Below are positions 6,133-14,949 of a stretch of 64,000 nucleotides of DNA, piece by piece. The position numbers and the translations under genes are program-made. The number at the start of each line of letters is the position of its first letter. Positions within the stretch are counted from its first letter, which is position 1. The notes under the pieces were generated by a model that saw only the letters and a program-made list of their open reading frames with translations, had not been told where the DNA came from and made no database searches. The DNA lies in the NCBI RefSeq assembly GCF_001510645.1, contig NZ_LMVB01000001.1, forward strand, positions 1,681,806-1,745,805, written 5' to 3'. This stretch comes from Paenibacillus sp. FJAT-29882 (lineage in GTDB: Bacteria > Bacillota > Bacilli > Bacillales > DSM-1321).

Positions 6133-8073
6133 ATGAAAAAACTGAACCCATACTCACGTCTCAAGGTAAAAAGCGATACATTTTATCTACCTGATCCAGA
6201 AGGTGGTGTGTATTTTAGAAATAACGTAAGCTCATTCCGTATGGAAGGCGGTGCAATCTATCAGTGGATTGAAAAGCTGATGCCGTTGTTCAACGGGGAG
6301 CAAACATTGGGAGATATGACAGAGGGATTAACGGGCCCGTACCGGAGCAGGGTATATGAAATTGGAGAAACGTTGTACAAGAACGGCTTTGTTCGAGATG
6401 CAAGTCAAGATAGTCCACATCGATTAAAAGCAAATGTTCTCGAAAAGTATGCTTCACAAATTGAATTTATCGAGAATTTTGTAGATTCAGGTCCATATCG
6501 TTTTCAAGAATACCGTCAGTCTAAAGTACTAGCTGTCGGATCTGGTCCCTTTATGGTTTCAGTGGTCTCTGCATTAATTGAATCGGGACTCCCCAAATTC
6601 CATTTCATGGTGACGGATTCAGTATCAACGAATTTGTTGAGGATTAATGAGTTGGTACATAATGCCAACAAGGCTGACTCTGAGGTGGAGGTAGAACAGG
6701 TACCATTTGAAAAAAGGGAGAGCGGAGGCTTTTTGCAAGAAGCTGTCCAGCCATATGATTGGATTTTATATGTTTCTCAGGATGGAAATGTAAAAGAACT
6801 TAGGAATCTAAACACAGTTTGCAAAGAACAGAGAAAGGTATTTCTACCCGCTATCTATTTAGACCAAGTAGGGATTGCGGGTCCTTTGGTGCATCCGGAA
6901 TCAGATGGATGCTGGGAGTCCGCATGGCGCCGCATCCATCAATCTACATTGCAAGAAGATCGAAAGAATCAAGCCTATTCTTCAACAGCGGGGGCGATTT
7001 TGGCGAATATCATTGTATTCGAATTTTTCAAGAAGGCTACAGGAATTACAGGGCAGAGTAATCAAATTTACCTGCTTGATCTTGAAACGCTGAAAGGAAA
7101 CTGGATTTCATTCATCACACATCCATTGGTTAAGAATAAACGTGTTTCGCCTAGATTGGTTGAAGATCTTGATATACTGCTTAAGAAAGAACGGGGTAAA
7201 AAGGAAACGTCTGGAAACCTCTTGGAATACTTCAGTCTATTAACTTCAGAAGAAACAGGGATTTTCCATACCTGGGAGGAACGAAAATTGAAACAGCTTC
7301 CTCTTTCGCAGTGCTATGTTCAGGCAGTAAATCCAGTGTCGGAGGGACCGGCAGACCTTCTGACAGAGGTTGTCTGTTCGGGTTTTACACATGAGGAGGT
7401 AAAAAGGGAAGCCGGACTGACTGGTATTGAAATGTATGTTTCACAAATGATCAAGGGATTGGGCGATCAGAAAGATAAAGATGATGTGAACATAGCAGAA
7501 GGATTTATCGGCATTGGTGCAGGAGAAACAATTGAAGAGGCTGTTTGTCGTGGCCTGCAAGCCTATTTAGAGGAGGAATTGAAAAACAGAAGAATCAATC
7601 AGCGGAATACGATTTTTCATGTACAACTGGAAAAGATAAAAGATCCTCGCTGCAGATTTTATTTAAATGCCCTGACTACCTTAAATGGCGCACCAACAAT
7701 CGGTTTGGAAAATGAAATGCTAGGCTTCCCTGTGATATGGGTAAGGTCTAAGAGCCGTCGATACACTAGCACTGGTTTAAATACAACGTTGGCCTTACGG
7801 AGTGCATTGCAACAAGCGCTTATGGATACTCAAAACGAGGTGAATTCAACAGGTAGGGAAGCGGAGTCAGCTGTTTTTCCGAAAGAAAAGGAAGGTAAAC
7901 TCGAAATCCCTTCTTGTGAAGAAATAACACAATTGGAACTATTACAATCCTCTGTTCAAATCCTGAACGGAAACAGCAAAAGGCTCTTTGTCTATGATCT
8001 TGCATTTGAACCTTTTTTAAAAAAGGAACTGGCAGGGGTGTTTGGTGTGCAGGTACGAGAGGAGGAATCCTAA
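6133..8073 (+). CDS. RiPP leader-binding ThiF-like maturation protein (F protein)
   Basis: 646 aa, ATG 6133 after AGGAGGAG. It matches the putative thiazole-containing bacteriocin maturation protein family (Ocin-ThiF-like, HcaF type). Known members bind the precursor leader and present it to the YcaO enzyme. The N-terminal ~95 residues are the expected leader-recognition (RRE-like wHTH) part. A Rossmann-like stretch VLAVGSGPFMVSVVSAL starts near residue 132. A C-terminal phrase GIGAGETIEEAVCRGLQAY (about 458) recalls YcaO sequence, possibly a degenerate copy. The stop overlaps the next ATG by one base (TAATG), which points to translational coupling. Confidence 0.9.
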   Translation: MKKLNPYSRLKVKSDTFYLPDPEGGVYFRNNVSSFRMEGGAIYQWIEKLMPLFNGEQTLGDMTEGLTGPYRSRVYEIGETLYKNGFVRDASQDSPHRLKANVLEKYASQIEFIENFVDSGPYRFQEYRQSKVLAVGSGPFMVSVVSALIESGLPKFHFMVTDSVSTNLLRINELVHNANKADSEVEVEQVPFEKRESGGFLQEAVQPYDWILYVSQDGNVKELRNLNTVCKEQRKVFLPAIYLDQVGIAGPLVHPESDGCWESAWRRIHQSTLQEDRKNQAYSSTAGAILANIIVFEFFKKATGITGQSNQIYLLDLETLKGNWISFITHPLVKNKRVSPRLVEDLDILLKKERGKKETSGNLLEYFSLLTSEETGIFHTWEERKLKQLPLSQCYVQAVNPVSEGPADLLTEVVCSGFTHEEVKREAGLTGIEMYVSQMIKGLGDQKDKDDVNIAEGFIGIGAGETIEEAVCRGLQAYLEEELKNRRINQRNTIFHVQLEKIKDPRCRFYLNALTTLNGAPTIGLENEMLGFPVIWVRSKSRRYTSTGLNTTLALRSALQQALMDTQNEVNSTGREAESAVFPKEKEGKLEIPSCEEITQLELLQSSVQILNGNSKRLFVYDLAFEPFLKKELAGVFGVQVREEES

Positions 8074-10013
8074 TGACTGCCCATATTCTAATTGACGGAC
8101 ATGGTTTATTGGCCGATTTTGTCTATGATCAATTGTCCGGCAACTATCCCATAACGCGTCAAAGCATTTTAGAAGAGGTTCCCAAAGAAACAGAATTAGC
8201 TCTGGTGCTACACGATGCCTGGCATCCTTCGGTTCATCAACAAGCGGAAGAAAGATTAAGGGGAACCGGTATCCCGTGGCTCCGAGGTTTTGTTTCATTT
8301 GGCGAAGGAATCATTGGCCCATTAGTACATCCCGATACGATAGGATGTTCTCGCTGTGCTGACATACGGCGCCTTATAGCTGGGCCTGATCGCCAAGAAA
8401 TGTGGGAGTTTCAAATGAGAATGGCATCAGGAGAAGGTGTACTGCGAGATGCATGGGCATCACGAACGGGACTATCGCATATGGCAACTTTGATATGTAA
8501 AGAAGTACAACAGTTTCTTCAAGGAGAACCCAACACCTTAGAAGAAAGAGTGTTCATTACTAACCTAAGAACGTTAAAGAACTCAAGTCACCTTTTCTTG
8601 CCTGATCCATTGTGCCCGTTGTGCAGTTCAATACCTGATGACACACCGGAACTAGCTCAAATTAGGTTAGAATCTAGTCCTAAATTAAATGGTGATGGTT
8701 ATCGCTGCCGTTCAATGGATGAATTAAAAACAGTGCTTGTCAAAGATTATCTTGATTATCGTACTGGGATCATGAATGTAAAAATCCAAGATTTCACGCT
8801 GCCTTTTGCTGATGTTTTAATGAACATGCCACTGTTTGGAGCGGATGAGGGAGTAGCAGGAAGATCTAATTCTTATGAGATGAGCGAGTTAACTGCTATT
8901 TTGGAAGGTTTGGAGCGTTATTGCGGAATTGAGCCTCGAGGCAAAAGAAAGGTAGTTCGGGATAGTTATCATAATTTAGAAAATCAAGCACTTAATCCTG
9001 CAACAGTAGGTTTACATGAAAAGGATCAATATGAAAAGCCTCATTTTCCGTTTAAATCATTTAATCCTGATGACCCAATGAATTGGGTCTGGAGCTATTC
9101 GTTCTTACAAGAACGCCCTATTTTGGTTCCAGAGTTACTCGCCTATTATAGTTTGGGCTATGGAGAGGGCTTTGTTTATGAAACTTCCAATGGATGTGCA
9201 TTAGGGGGGAGTTTAGAGGAAGCCATTTTCCATGCTATTATGGAGGTCGTCGAGCGAGATTCATTCTTATTAACCTGGTATGCCAGGCTCCCACTTCCGC
9301 GTCTTGATCTTAGTTCTGCTAACGATAAAGAATTACAGCTGATGGTCGACCGTATACGTGAGGTAGCGGGATATGACCTTCATTTTTACAATTCTACGAT
9401 GGAACATGAGATTCCAAGCGTTTGGGCAGTGGCAAAGAATAAAAAATCCAAGGGTGTAAACCTCATTTGTGCAGCTGGCGCTAACCCTGATCCAGTGCGG
9501 GCTGTAAAAAGTGCGATTTATGAGCTGGCAGGAATGATGTTTAGGGATGATGAAAAATTGGAGGAAAACCGGAAGAAATATGAAAGAATGCTACAAAATC
9601 CGTTCGAAGTACGTACCATGGAGGACCATGGCATGCTGTACGGATTGCGAGAAGCAGAGGAAAGACTGAATTTTTTATTGGATGATCATCGTCCTTTGCG
9701 TACGTTTGCTGAAGAATTCAAACAGTCGCCGGCAAATACTGATTTGAAAGATGATCTTCAGGATATTCTTAATAGATTCCGTCGATTAAACCTCGAAGTC
9801 ATTGTGGTTGACCAAACAACACCTATAATCAAACGAAATGGATTATTCTGTGTAAAGGTCTTGATTCCTGGAATGTTACCGATGACATTTGGGCATCACC
9901 TTACCCGTGTGAAAGGGCTGGAGAGGATCCTCAGGGTACCGATGCAACTAGGCTTTAGGAAGATGCCGTTATCGTTTGAGCAGTTAAATCCATATCCCCA
10001 TCCGTTCCCATAA
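8073..10013 (+). CDS. YcaO-domain azoline-forming cyclodehydratase
   Basis: 646 aa. The N-terminal ~200 residues form an E1/ThiF-like domain with a four-Cys zinc site (C92-x2-C95 in GCSRCADIRR, and C181-x2-C184 in CPLC). The rest is YcaO: GRSNSYEMSELTAILEGLERYCG and GGSLEEAIFHAIMEVVERD give the ATP/Mg residues. The chain ends with PHPFP, the C-terminal PxPxP motif known to be important in TOMM YcaO enzymes. The enzyme uses ATP to turn Cys into thiazoline. A fused C/D layout together with a separate F protein is the heterocycloanthracin arrangement. Confidence 0.93.
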   Translation: MTAHILIDGHGLLADFVYDQLSGNYPITRQSILEEVPKETELALVLHDAWHPSVHQQAEERLRGTGIPWLRGFVSFGEGIIGPLVHPDTIGCSRCADIRRLIAGPDRQEMWEFQMRMASGEGVLRDAWASRTGLSHMATLICKEVQQFLQGEPNTLEERVFITNLRTLKNSSHLFLPDPLCPLCSSIPDDTPELAQIRLESSPKLNGDGYRCRSMDELKTVLVKDYLDYRTGIMNVKIQDFTLPFADVLMNMPLFGADEGVAGRSNSYEMSELTAILEGLERYCGIEPRGKRKVVRDSYHNLENQALNPATVGLHEKDQYEKPHFPFKSFNPDDPMNWVWSYSFLQERPILVPELLAYYSLGYGEGFVYETSNGCALGGSLEEAIFHAIMEVVERDSFLLTWYARLPLPRLDLSSANDKELQLMVDRIREVAGYDLHFYNSTMEHEIPSVWAVAKNKKSKGVNLICAAGANPDPVRAVKSAIYELAGMMFRDDEKLEENRKKYERMLQNPFEVRTMEDHGMLYGLREAEERLNFLLDDHRPLRTFAEEFKQSPANTDLKDDLQDILNRFRRLNLEVIVVDQTTPIIKRNGLFCVKVLIPGMLPMTFGHHLTRVKGLERILRVPMQLGFRKMPLSFEQLNPYPHPFP

Positions 10014-10037
10014 TTGAAGCGTAGGAGGACAAAAGAT

Positions 10038-11621
10038 TTGGAGCTAGAAACATTTCTACACCATCTACATTTTGACACCGATAAAATCTCTCCACCCGAT
10101 TGGCAGGTGGACTGGGAAGACGCACCACTTCCCTATAAACTGTACCAAGGCTTACCAGAGATTCCTCTTACCGCAGATGCACCGTTAGCACTAAAGAGAA
10201 GTGAAGCCCATTTAAAACCCACCCTGGTGGAGCTTGGTCATTTCTTATGGTATGTATACGGTCTTACTCAATACTCTCAACTCGCTTTAAACGAGGGAAG
10301 CAAGGACAAAGCTGTGAGCTTTGTCCAGTCAGTACGGAGATTTGTTCCCTCTGGAGGGGCGTTATATCCCAATGAATTATATGTGTATATAAAGCTTGCG
10401 GACGCTCCAACAGGAATTTACCATTACGATGTGGCACATCACCGCCTCGTTTTGGTGCGAGAAGGAAATTACGATGACTACTTATCCAGAAGTCTTGGAA
10501 ATAGCTATCATATTTCTGACTGTTTTTGCACCGTTTTTGTCTCGACAATTTTTTGGAAAAATTTCTATAAATACAATAATTTTTCCTACAGGCTGCAAGG
10601 GTTAGATGCAGGTGTGTTAATTGGGCAATCGTTAGAAGTAGCCAATCAGATGGGTTTCTCTTCAAAGGTCTGCTACCAATTTCTTGATCGATCTATTAAT
10701 CATTTGCTTGGGCTATCCGAACAGGATGAAAGTGTATATGCGGTTATCCCATTATCTATTAATCCATCTATCCATGGTGTTGACAACAATCATGATAGAG
10801 AAGAAATTGTTTCTGCTACAGAATTGTGCCGGGAAGTGCCATTGTTGAAGCATGTTTCTTATAACCGTTCAAAGAGGATTGTTGATTATCCTAGTTTGAG
10901 AAAACTTAACGAAGCATCCATGTTTGAAACAACGCAGTCATTTGTAAAGATAAAGAAAAAGAATAATGTGGAACCTACCTTAGGTATGGAGTCGATTTTG
11001 CTTCCAGATACGGAATACTTTTCGTACGATCTCGCAACGGTTTGCAGAAAGCGATATTCTCCTGATAGCGATTTTATGATGGGAAAAGTGAGTCAAACAC
11101 AACTAGCCACTTTGTTAAAAGAGACATGTTCCTTCACGTATCCGAATGACCTTGACGACACACATGGGAATGATGAAGCTCGTGTTTCTTTGTATGGCAG
11201 TTTATATAATGTGGAGGGAGTTCCAAGTGGTGCCTACTCTTATGACAATAACGCTCATGCACTTCGGGGCATAACCGAAGGAGATTACCGGCAGTTTTTA
11301 CAATTAGGATTAACAATGCCCAATGTGAATCTGTATCAAGTTCCGCTCTGTATGCATGTCGTTGGAGACAAGAATCACCTCAAAGAGAAATTGGGATATA
11401 GAGGATATCGCATTCAACAGATGGAAGCGGGCATTCTCGTACAACGACTGCTCTTGGTGTCGTGTGCCTTAGGGATGGGGGGCCATCCACTGCTAGGATT
11501 CGATGCGAACCAATGTGATGAACTTTATGAAATCAAATCGAAAGGAAAAACCAGCTTGATTCAAATCCCGGTAGGTCCATACCGTCCCCGTACCTGGTTA
11601 AAAGGGATTTTGCTTAGCTAG
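10038..11621 (+). CDS. SagB-type azoline dehydrogenase with tandem nitroreductase domains
   Basis: I place the start at TTG 10038 because AGGAGG sits 9 nt before it (10023-10028). An in-frame TTG at 10014 lacks a site. The product is about 527 aa, with two nitroreductase-fold halves. The first contains RRFVPSGGALYPNELYVY (about residues 100-117) and the second YGSLYNVEGVPSGAYSYD and MEAGILVQRLLLVSCALGMGG. SagB-type enzymes use FMN to oxidise thiazolines to thiazoles, the last ring-forming step. It closes the four-gene cluster. No transporter, protease or immunity gene is visible next to it. Confidence 0.9.
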   Translation: MELETFLHHLHFDTDKISPPDWQVDWEDAPLPYKLYQGLPEIPLTADAPLALKRSEAHLKPTLVELGHFLWYVYGLTQYSQLALNEGSKDKAVSFVQSVRRFVPSGGALYPNELYVYIKLADAPTGIYHYDVAHHRLVLVREGNYDDYLSRSLGNSYHISDCFCTVFVSTIFWKNFYKYNNFSYRLQGLDAGVLIGQSLEVANQMGFSSKVCYQFLDRSINHLLGLSEQDESVYAVIPLSINPSIHGVDNNHDREEIVSATELCREVPLLKHVSYNRSKRIVDYPSLRKLNEASMFETTQSFVKIKKKNNVEPTLGMESILLPDTEYFSYDLATVCRKRYSPDSDFMMGKVSQTQLATLLKETCSFTYPNDLDDTHGNDEARVSLYGSLYNVEGVPSGAYSYDNNAHALRGITEGDYRQFLQLGLTMPNVNLYQVPLCMHVVGDKNHLKEKLGYRGYRIQQMEAGILVQRLLLVSCALGMGGHPLLGFDANQCDELYEIKSKGKTSLIQIPVGPYRPRTWLKGILLS

Positions 11622-11652
11622 AAGAGACAAGAGTACGCTCTATTTTGCTCTC

Positions 11653-11680
11653 AACCAATTTGGTTGGGGGTCTTTTTATT
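11653..11680 (+). terminator. Weak terminator after RiPP cluster
   Basis: CTCAACC-AATTT-GGTTGGGG followed by TCTTTTTATT. It is a short stem close to the stop of the dehydrogenase gene. Confidence 0.5.
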
Positions 11681-11725
11681 ATTTAGAGCACAAAGTCAAA
11701 TACAATGGGGCAGAACTAGAGCATG

Positions 11726-11860
11726 TTACTTTGATTCGCTTTTCTTTATTGATTCCATTGACGTAATCCTTTCATGTCCTAGTAGCTCTTGAAGCGTTTG
11801 TAAATCAACTTGCAACATCAGCGTCGCAAAGGTATGACGCAAATGATGTAACGAAAAGCG
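11726..11860 (-). pseudogene. Tyrosine recombinase (integrase) C-terminal remnant
   Basis: Read on the minus strand, this stretch gives RFSLHHLRHTFATLMLQ then DLQTLQELLGHERITSM and stops at 11726. HxLRHTFAT and LLGH are the catalytic box II (His-x-x-Arg and the following His) of phage-type tyrosine recombinases. The N-terminal part and the nucleophile Tyr are missing. It lies about 100 nt from the end of the thiazole-peptide cluster and is convergent with it. It suggests that the cluster arrived or was rearranged with a mobile element. Confidence 0.75.
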
Positions 11861-12000
11861 GGAGGGAGGAAATAATGCAAAAAATTCATTATTATTTAAA
11901 ACTGGATTAAAATAGAATGGAATTCACTTGAAACATTCTAATTATTGTATTAGAATTACATTTAGAATCAGAATAATCAAATAAATCAAATTATTAAATT
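11861..12000. other. AT-rich leader before the riboswitch
   Basis: About 140 nt, probably containing the promoter of the thiamine operon. TTGAAA at about 11929 and TATTAGAATT further on are possible boxes, but none is convincing. Confidence 0.3.
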
Positions 12001-12095
12001 GCTAGGGGATCCCTTGATAAGGGCTGAGAAGAAAGTAGTTACTTTTTAAACCCTCAAAACCTGAACAGGTTAGAACCTGCGTAGGAAAGTAGCGA
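12001..12095 (+). promoter_or_regulatory. TPP (THI-box) riboswitch
   Basis: Consensus blocks are present in order: AGGGG, the CTGAGA block (GGGCTGAGAAG at 12021-12031), CCCTCAAAACCTGAACAGG, then TAGAACCTGCGTAGGAAAG. The CTGAGA and CCTGCGTAGG blocks are the pyrimidine- and pyrophosphate-binding parts of the TPP aptamer. A terminator follows at 12134-12167 and the thiazole-synthesis operon starts at 12260, so thiamine pyrophosphate should switch off transcription of the operon. Confidence 0.93.
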
Positions 12096-12133
12096 ATGTT
12101 TGTACTTGTTTGCATGTGAACAAATTTCAAACC

Positions 12134-12167
12134 AAACCACTTTTCTATTTAGAAGAGTGGTTTTTTT
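12134..12167 (+). terminator. Riboswitch expression-platform terminator
   Basis: AAACCACTTTTC pairs with GAAGAGTGGTTT (one G-U) around a 6-nt loop, followed by seven Ts. It lies between the TPP aptamer and tenI, as expected for transcriptional attenuation. Confidence 0.88.
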
Positions 12168-12259
12168 ATGAACAAAAAATGCTGAATAGGATTGATACCA
12201 TATGATTTTAGAAGTAGGTGTTCTAACGGCTTTTTAATTGGATTTAAGGAGAGATAAAG

Positions 12260-12868
12260 GTGAAGCTAATGGCTGTAACAGATGATATGCAATCAGTTCG
12301 TGATCTGGCATCTAAGATCATTAGGATAAAGGATAAGATCGATATTGTCCAAATACGGGAAAAAACAAAAACAGCTCAAGAAATCATTACCGTGCTCCAG
12401 TATATGGAGGATGGTGGTGTTGAAAAAGATAAAATCATCCTAAATGACCGTTTGGATATTGCTTTGTTAATGGGTATCCCAAGTGTTCATTTACCAGAAA
12501 AAGGTCTTCCTGTAAAAATGGTTAAACAAAATTTTCCTCATATAAGGGTTGGACGCTCTGTTCATTCTTATGAGGGAGCAAAGAAAGCGGAAAGAGATGG
12601 CGCGGACTATGTTTTATATGGTCATTGTTTTGAGACCAATAGTAAAAAAGAAAAGACTCCAAATGGCATTCAGCCTATTCTCGAAATGAAAAAGGAGCTA
12701 AGGATCCCTGTTTATGCTATTGGTGGTATTACATTGAATAAAATAGATACTTTGCAACAAGTGAAAGTAGATGGCATAGCGGTGATGTCAGGGATTTTTT
12801 CCGCAGAAAAACCTTTTTCTTCAACAAAACAGTATTATGAGGCGATAAATCATGAATCAAAAATTTGA
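12260..12868 (+). CDS. tenI: Thiazole tautomerase TenI
   Basis: 202 aa, GTG start at 12260 after AAGGAGAG. A small TIM-barrel protein of the ThiE/TenI family: VQIREK near residue 30, ILNDRLDIALLMG near 60, VHLPEKGLP near 76, GRSVHS near 96, YVLYGHCFETNSKK near 115 and YAIGGIT near 155. TenI aromatises the thiazole phosphate carboxylate made by ThiG. Context, the first gene of an operon with thiO, thiS, thiG and thiF, supports TenI over ThiE. It overlaps thiO by 17 nt. Confidence 0.88.
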   Translation: MKLMAVTDDMQSVRDLASKIIRIKDKIDIVQIREKTKTAQEIITVLQYMEDGGVEKDKIILNDRLDIALLMGIPSVHLPEKGLPVKMVKQNFPHIRVGRSVHSYEGAKKAERDGADYVLYGHCFETNSKKEKTPNGIQPILEMKKELRIPVYAIGGITLNKIDTLQQVKVDGIAVMSGIFSAEKPFSSTKQYYEAINHESKI

Positions 12869-13970
12869 AGTAGCCATAATTGGCGGCGGAATAATTGGTT
12901 GCTCAATTGCTTATTATTTAGCAAAGGAAAAGATGAATGTGGCATTGTTTGAAGGCAATCAAATAGGTTCGAAATCGACAAGTGCTGCAGGTGGTATGCT
13001 TGGAGCTCACTCTGAATGTGACGGAGATTTTGAAGTATTTTTCCCTTTTGCAAGAAGCAGTCAACATGCCTATTCCCAACTTAAAGAAGAATTAAATTAT
13101 TTGAGCGGTTTCGATATAGGGTACAAAAAAGGTGGGATTTTAAAGCTTGCTTACAATGAATCTGATAGAAATGGGCTTCAATCCATCTTATCTCAACCGA
13201 CTGTAAAATGGCTCGATAAAGAGGCGGTATGGGAGATGGAACCTGATGTTTCTTCCAATCTATTAGGAGCGGCCTACATTGAAGACGATGTCAATGTTAT
13301 GCCAATCGCTGTTTGTCAGGCATTTGCCAAAAGTGCCCAAATACTTGGGGCTTCTCTGTTCGAATTTTCCCCTGTACTAGATATTCAAAAGAAAGATAAT
13401 AGCTTCTTGATTCAAACAGCAACAAGTCACGTGGAAGCTAAGCATGTTGTGGTTGCCAGCGGGGTTTGGAGTACACCATTTTTTAAACAGCTTGGGTTAG
13501 ACCATCAATTGACTCCTGTAAAAGGGGAATGTCTTTCTGTAATAGATGAAAAAGCGACTTTAAAATATACAATCTTTCATGATCACTATTATATTGTGCC
13601 GAGAAATAACGGAAGACTTGTAATTGGAGCTACCATGATTGAAAATGATTGGAATGAAAAAGTTAGTCTCAGTGGGATTGACACTTTAATTGCGAAGGCA
13701 AAAACGATGCTTCCGACTGTTGCAGATATGAAAATGGATTCTTTTTGGGCTGGATTACGTCCGCAAACATTTGATCAAAAACCATTCATCGGGCACCATC
13801 CTGAAGAAGAAGGGATTTTATTTGCTACAGGGCATTATCGAAATGGAATCCTACTTGCTCCTGCAACGGGGCAAATGATTCGTGATTTGATACTTAAAAG
13901 ACAAATAAAAAACGAATGGGTGGAGGCCTTTAAAATCGACCGCCGCCAGCCATTGCTGTTAAGGAGGTGA
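12852..13970 (+). CDS. thiO: Glycine oxidase ThiO
   Basis: 372 aa FAD-dependent oxidase. The dinucleotide fold is at the N-terminus (VAIIGGGIIGCSIAYYLA, about residues 7-24) and the FAD-closing C-terminal motif is present (GHYRNGILLAPATGQ, about 331). It oxidises glycine to dehydroglycine, which ThiG uses in thiazole formation. The ATG overlaps the end of tenI, and thiS starts 4 nt after its stop, so translation is coupled. Length is as in B. subtilis ThiO. Confidence 0.92.
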   Translation: MNQKFEVAIIGGGIIGCSIAYYLAKEKMNVALFEGNQIGSKSTSAAGGMLGAHSECDGDFEVFFPFARSSQHAYSQLKEELNYLSGFDIGYKKGGILKLAYNESDRNGLQSILSQPTVKWLDKEAVWEMEPDVSSNLLGAAYIEDDVNVMPIAVCQAFAKSAQILGASLFEFSPVLDIQKKDNSFLIQTATSHVEAKHVVVASGVWSTPFFKQLGLDHQLTPVKGECLSVIDEKATLKYTIFHDHYYIVPRNNGRLVIGATMIENDWNEKVSLSGIDTLIAKAKTMLPTVADMKMDSFWAGLRPQTFDQKPFIGHHPEEEGILFATGHYRNGILLAPATGQMIRDLILKRQIKNEWVEAFKIDRRQPLLLRR

Positions 13971-13974
13971 AAAA

Positions 13975-14178
13975 ATGCCCATTACATTAAATGGAAAAAA
14001 TATTGATCTTCAAGAGGGAGTCAATACGGTTGAACAATTACTTTCCCACTATCATTTAGAAAACCGTATTGTCGTAGTTGAGGTCAACAAGGAAATTGTC
14101 ATGAAAGAAAACTATAAAACAATGAGTCTCTCACATGGGAATGTCGTTGAAATTATTCATTTTGTAGGAGGAGGATGA
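13975..14178 (+). CDS. thiS: Sulfur carrier protein ThiS
   Basis: 67 aa ubiquitin-like protein ending in VGGG. The C-terminal Gly-Gly is adenylated by ThiF and then carries sulfur as thiocarboxylate to ThiG. The N-terminal ITLNGKNIDLQEG strand pair is typical. The start follows AAGGAGGTG. Spacing to thiG is 3 nt. Confidence 0.93.
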   Translation: MPITLNGKNIDLQEGVNTVEQLLSHYHLENRIVVVEVNKEIVMKENYKTMSLSHGNVVEIIHFVGGG

Positions 14179-14181
14179 AAC

Positions 14182-14949
14182 ATGTTAAAAATTGCCGATC
14201 GTACGTTTCAATCAAGACTTTTATTAGGAACTGGTAAATATCCATCATTTGATATGCAAAAAAAGGCGGTAGAAGTATCGGAAGCAGAAATTTTAACCTT
14301 TGCTGTTAGAAGAATGAATATTTTTTCAGAGGAGCAACCCAATTTTCTTGAACAACTAGATTTGTCTAAATATACGCTTCTTCCTAATACGGCTGGTGCG
14401 AAAACAGCTGAAGAGGCGGTGCGGATTGCGAAACTGGCAAAAGCTTCTGGATTATGTGACATGATTAAAGTAGAAGTAATTGGAGATTATCGAACACTTT
14501 TACCAGATCCTGTTGAAACATTAAAAGCCTCTGAAATGTTATTGGCAGAAGGATTTATTGTTTTGCCTTATACATCCGATGATGTTGTGTTAGCAAGACG
14601 TCTTGAAGAACTTGGGGTACACGCTGTTATGCCAGGTGCATCACCGATTGGTTCTGGTAAGGGAATTATCAACCCACTTAACTTAAAGTTTATTATTGAA
14701 CAGTCGCAGGTTCCGGTGATCATAGATGCGGGTATTGGTTCTCCTAAAGATGTAGCATTTGCGATGGAGCTTGGTGCGGACGGAGTGTTACTAAATACAG
14801 CTGTTTCAGGTGCGAAAGATCCTGTTAAAATGGCACAGGCAATGAAGCTGGCAATAGAAGCTGGAAGATTAGGATTCGAAGCTGGAAGAATAGATGAAAA
14901 AGAGTATGCGGTAGCGAGCAGTCCAACAACTGGGATGGTGACATCTTGA
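14182..14949 (+). CDS. thiG: Thiazole synthase ThiG
   Basis: 255 aa TIM-barrel enzyme that joins DXP, dehydroglycine and ThiS thiocarboxylate into the thiazole phosphate. The catalytic Lys96 lies in MIKVEVIGD, and LLGTGKYPS near the N-terminus, [11 protein letters not shown] (about 152) and [22 protein letters not shown] (about 180, in part) form the phosphate site. The ATG at 14182 follows GGAGGAGG. thiF starts within its last codons. Confidence 0.95.
   Translation: MLKIADRTFQSRLLLGTGKYPSFDMQKKAVEVSEAEILTFAVRRMNIFSEEQPNFLEQLDLSKYTLLPNTAGAKTAEEAVRIAKLAKASGLCDMIKVEVIGDYRTLLPDPVETLKASEMLLAEGFIVLPYTSDDVVLARRLEELGVHAVMPGASPIGSGKGIINPLNLKFIIEQSQVPVIIDAGIGSPKDVAFAMELGADGVLLNTAVSGAKDPVKMAQAMKLAIEAGRLGFEAGRIDEKEYAVASSPTTGMVTS

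Noticed and set aside
10014..10037. TTG 10014 as the start of the dehydrogenase
   Set aside because: No ribosome binding site precedes it, whereas AGGAGG stands 9 nt before the in-frame TTG 10038.
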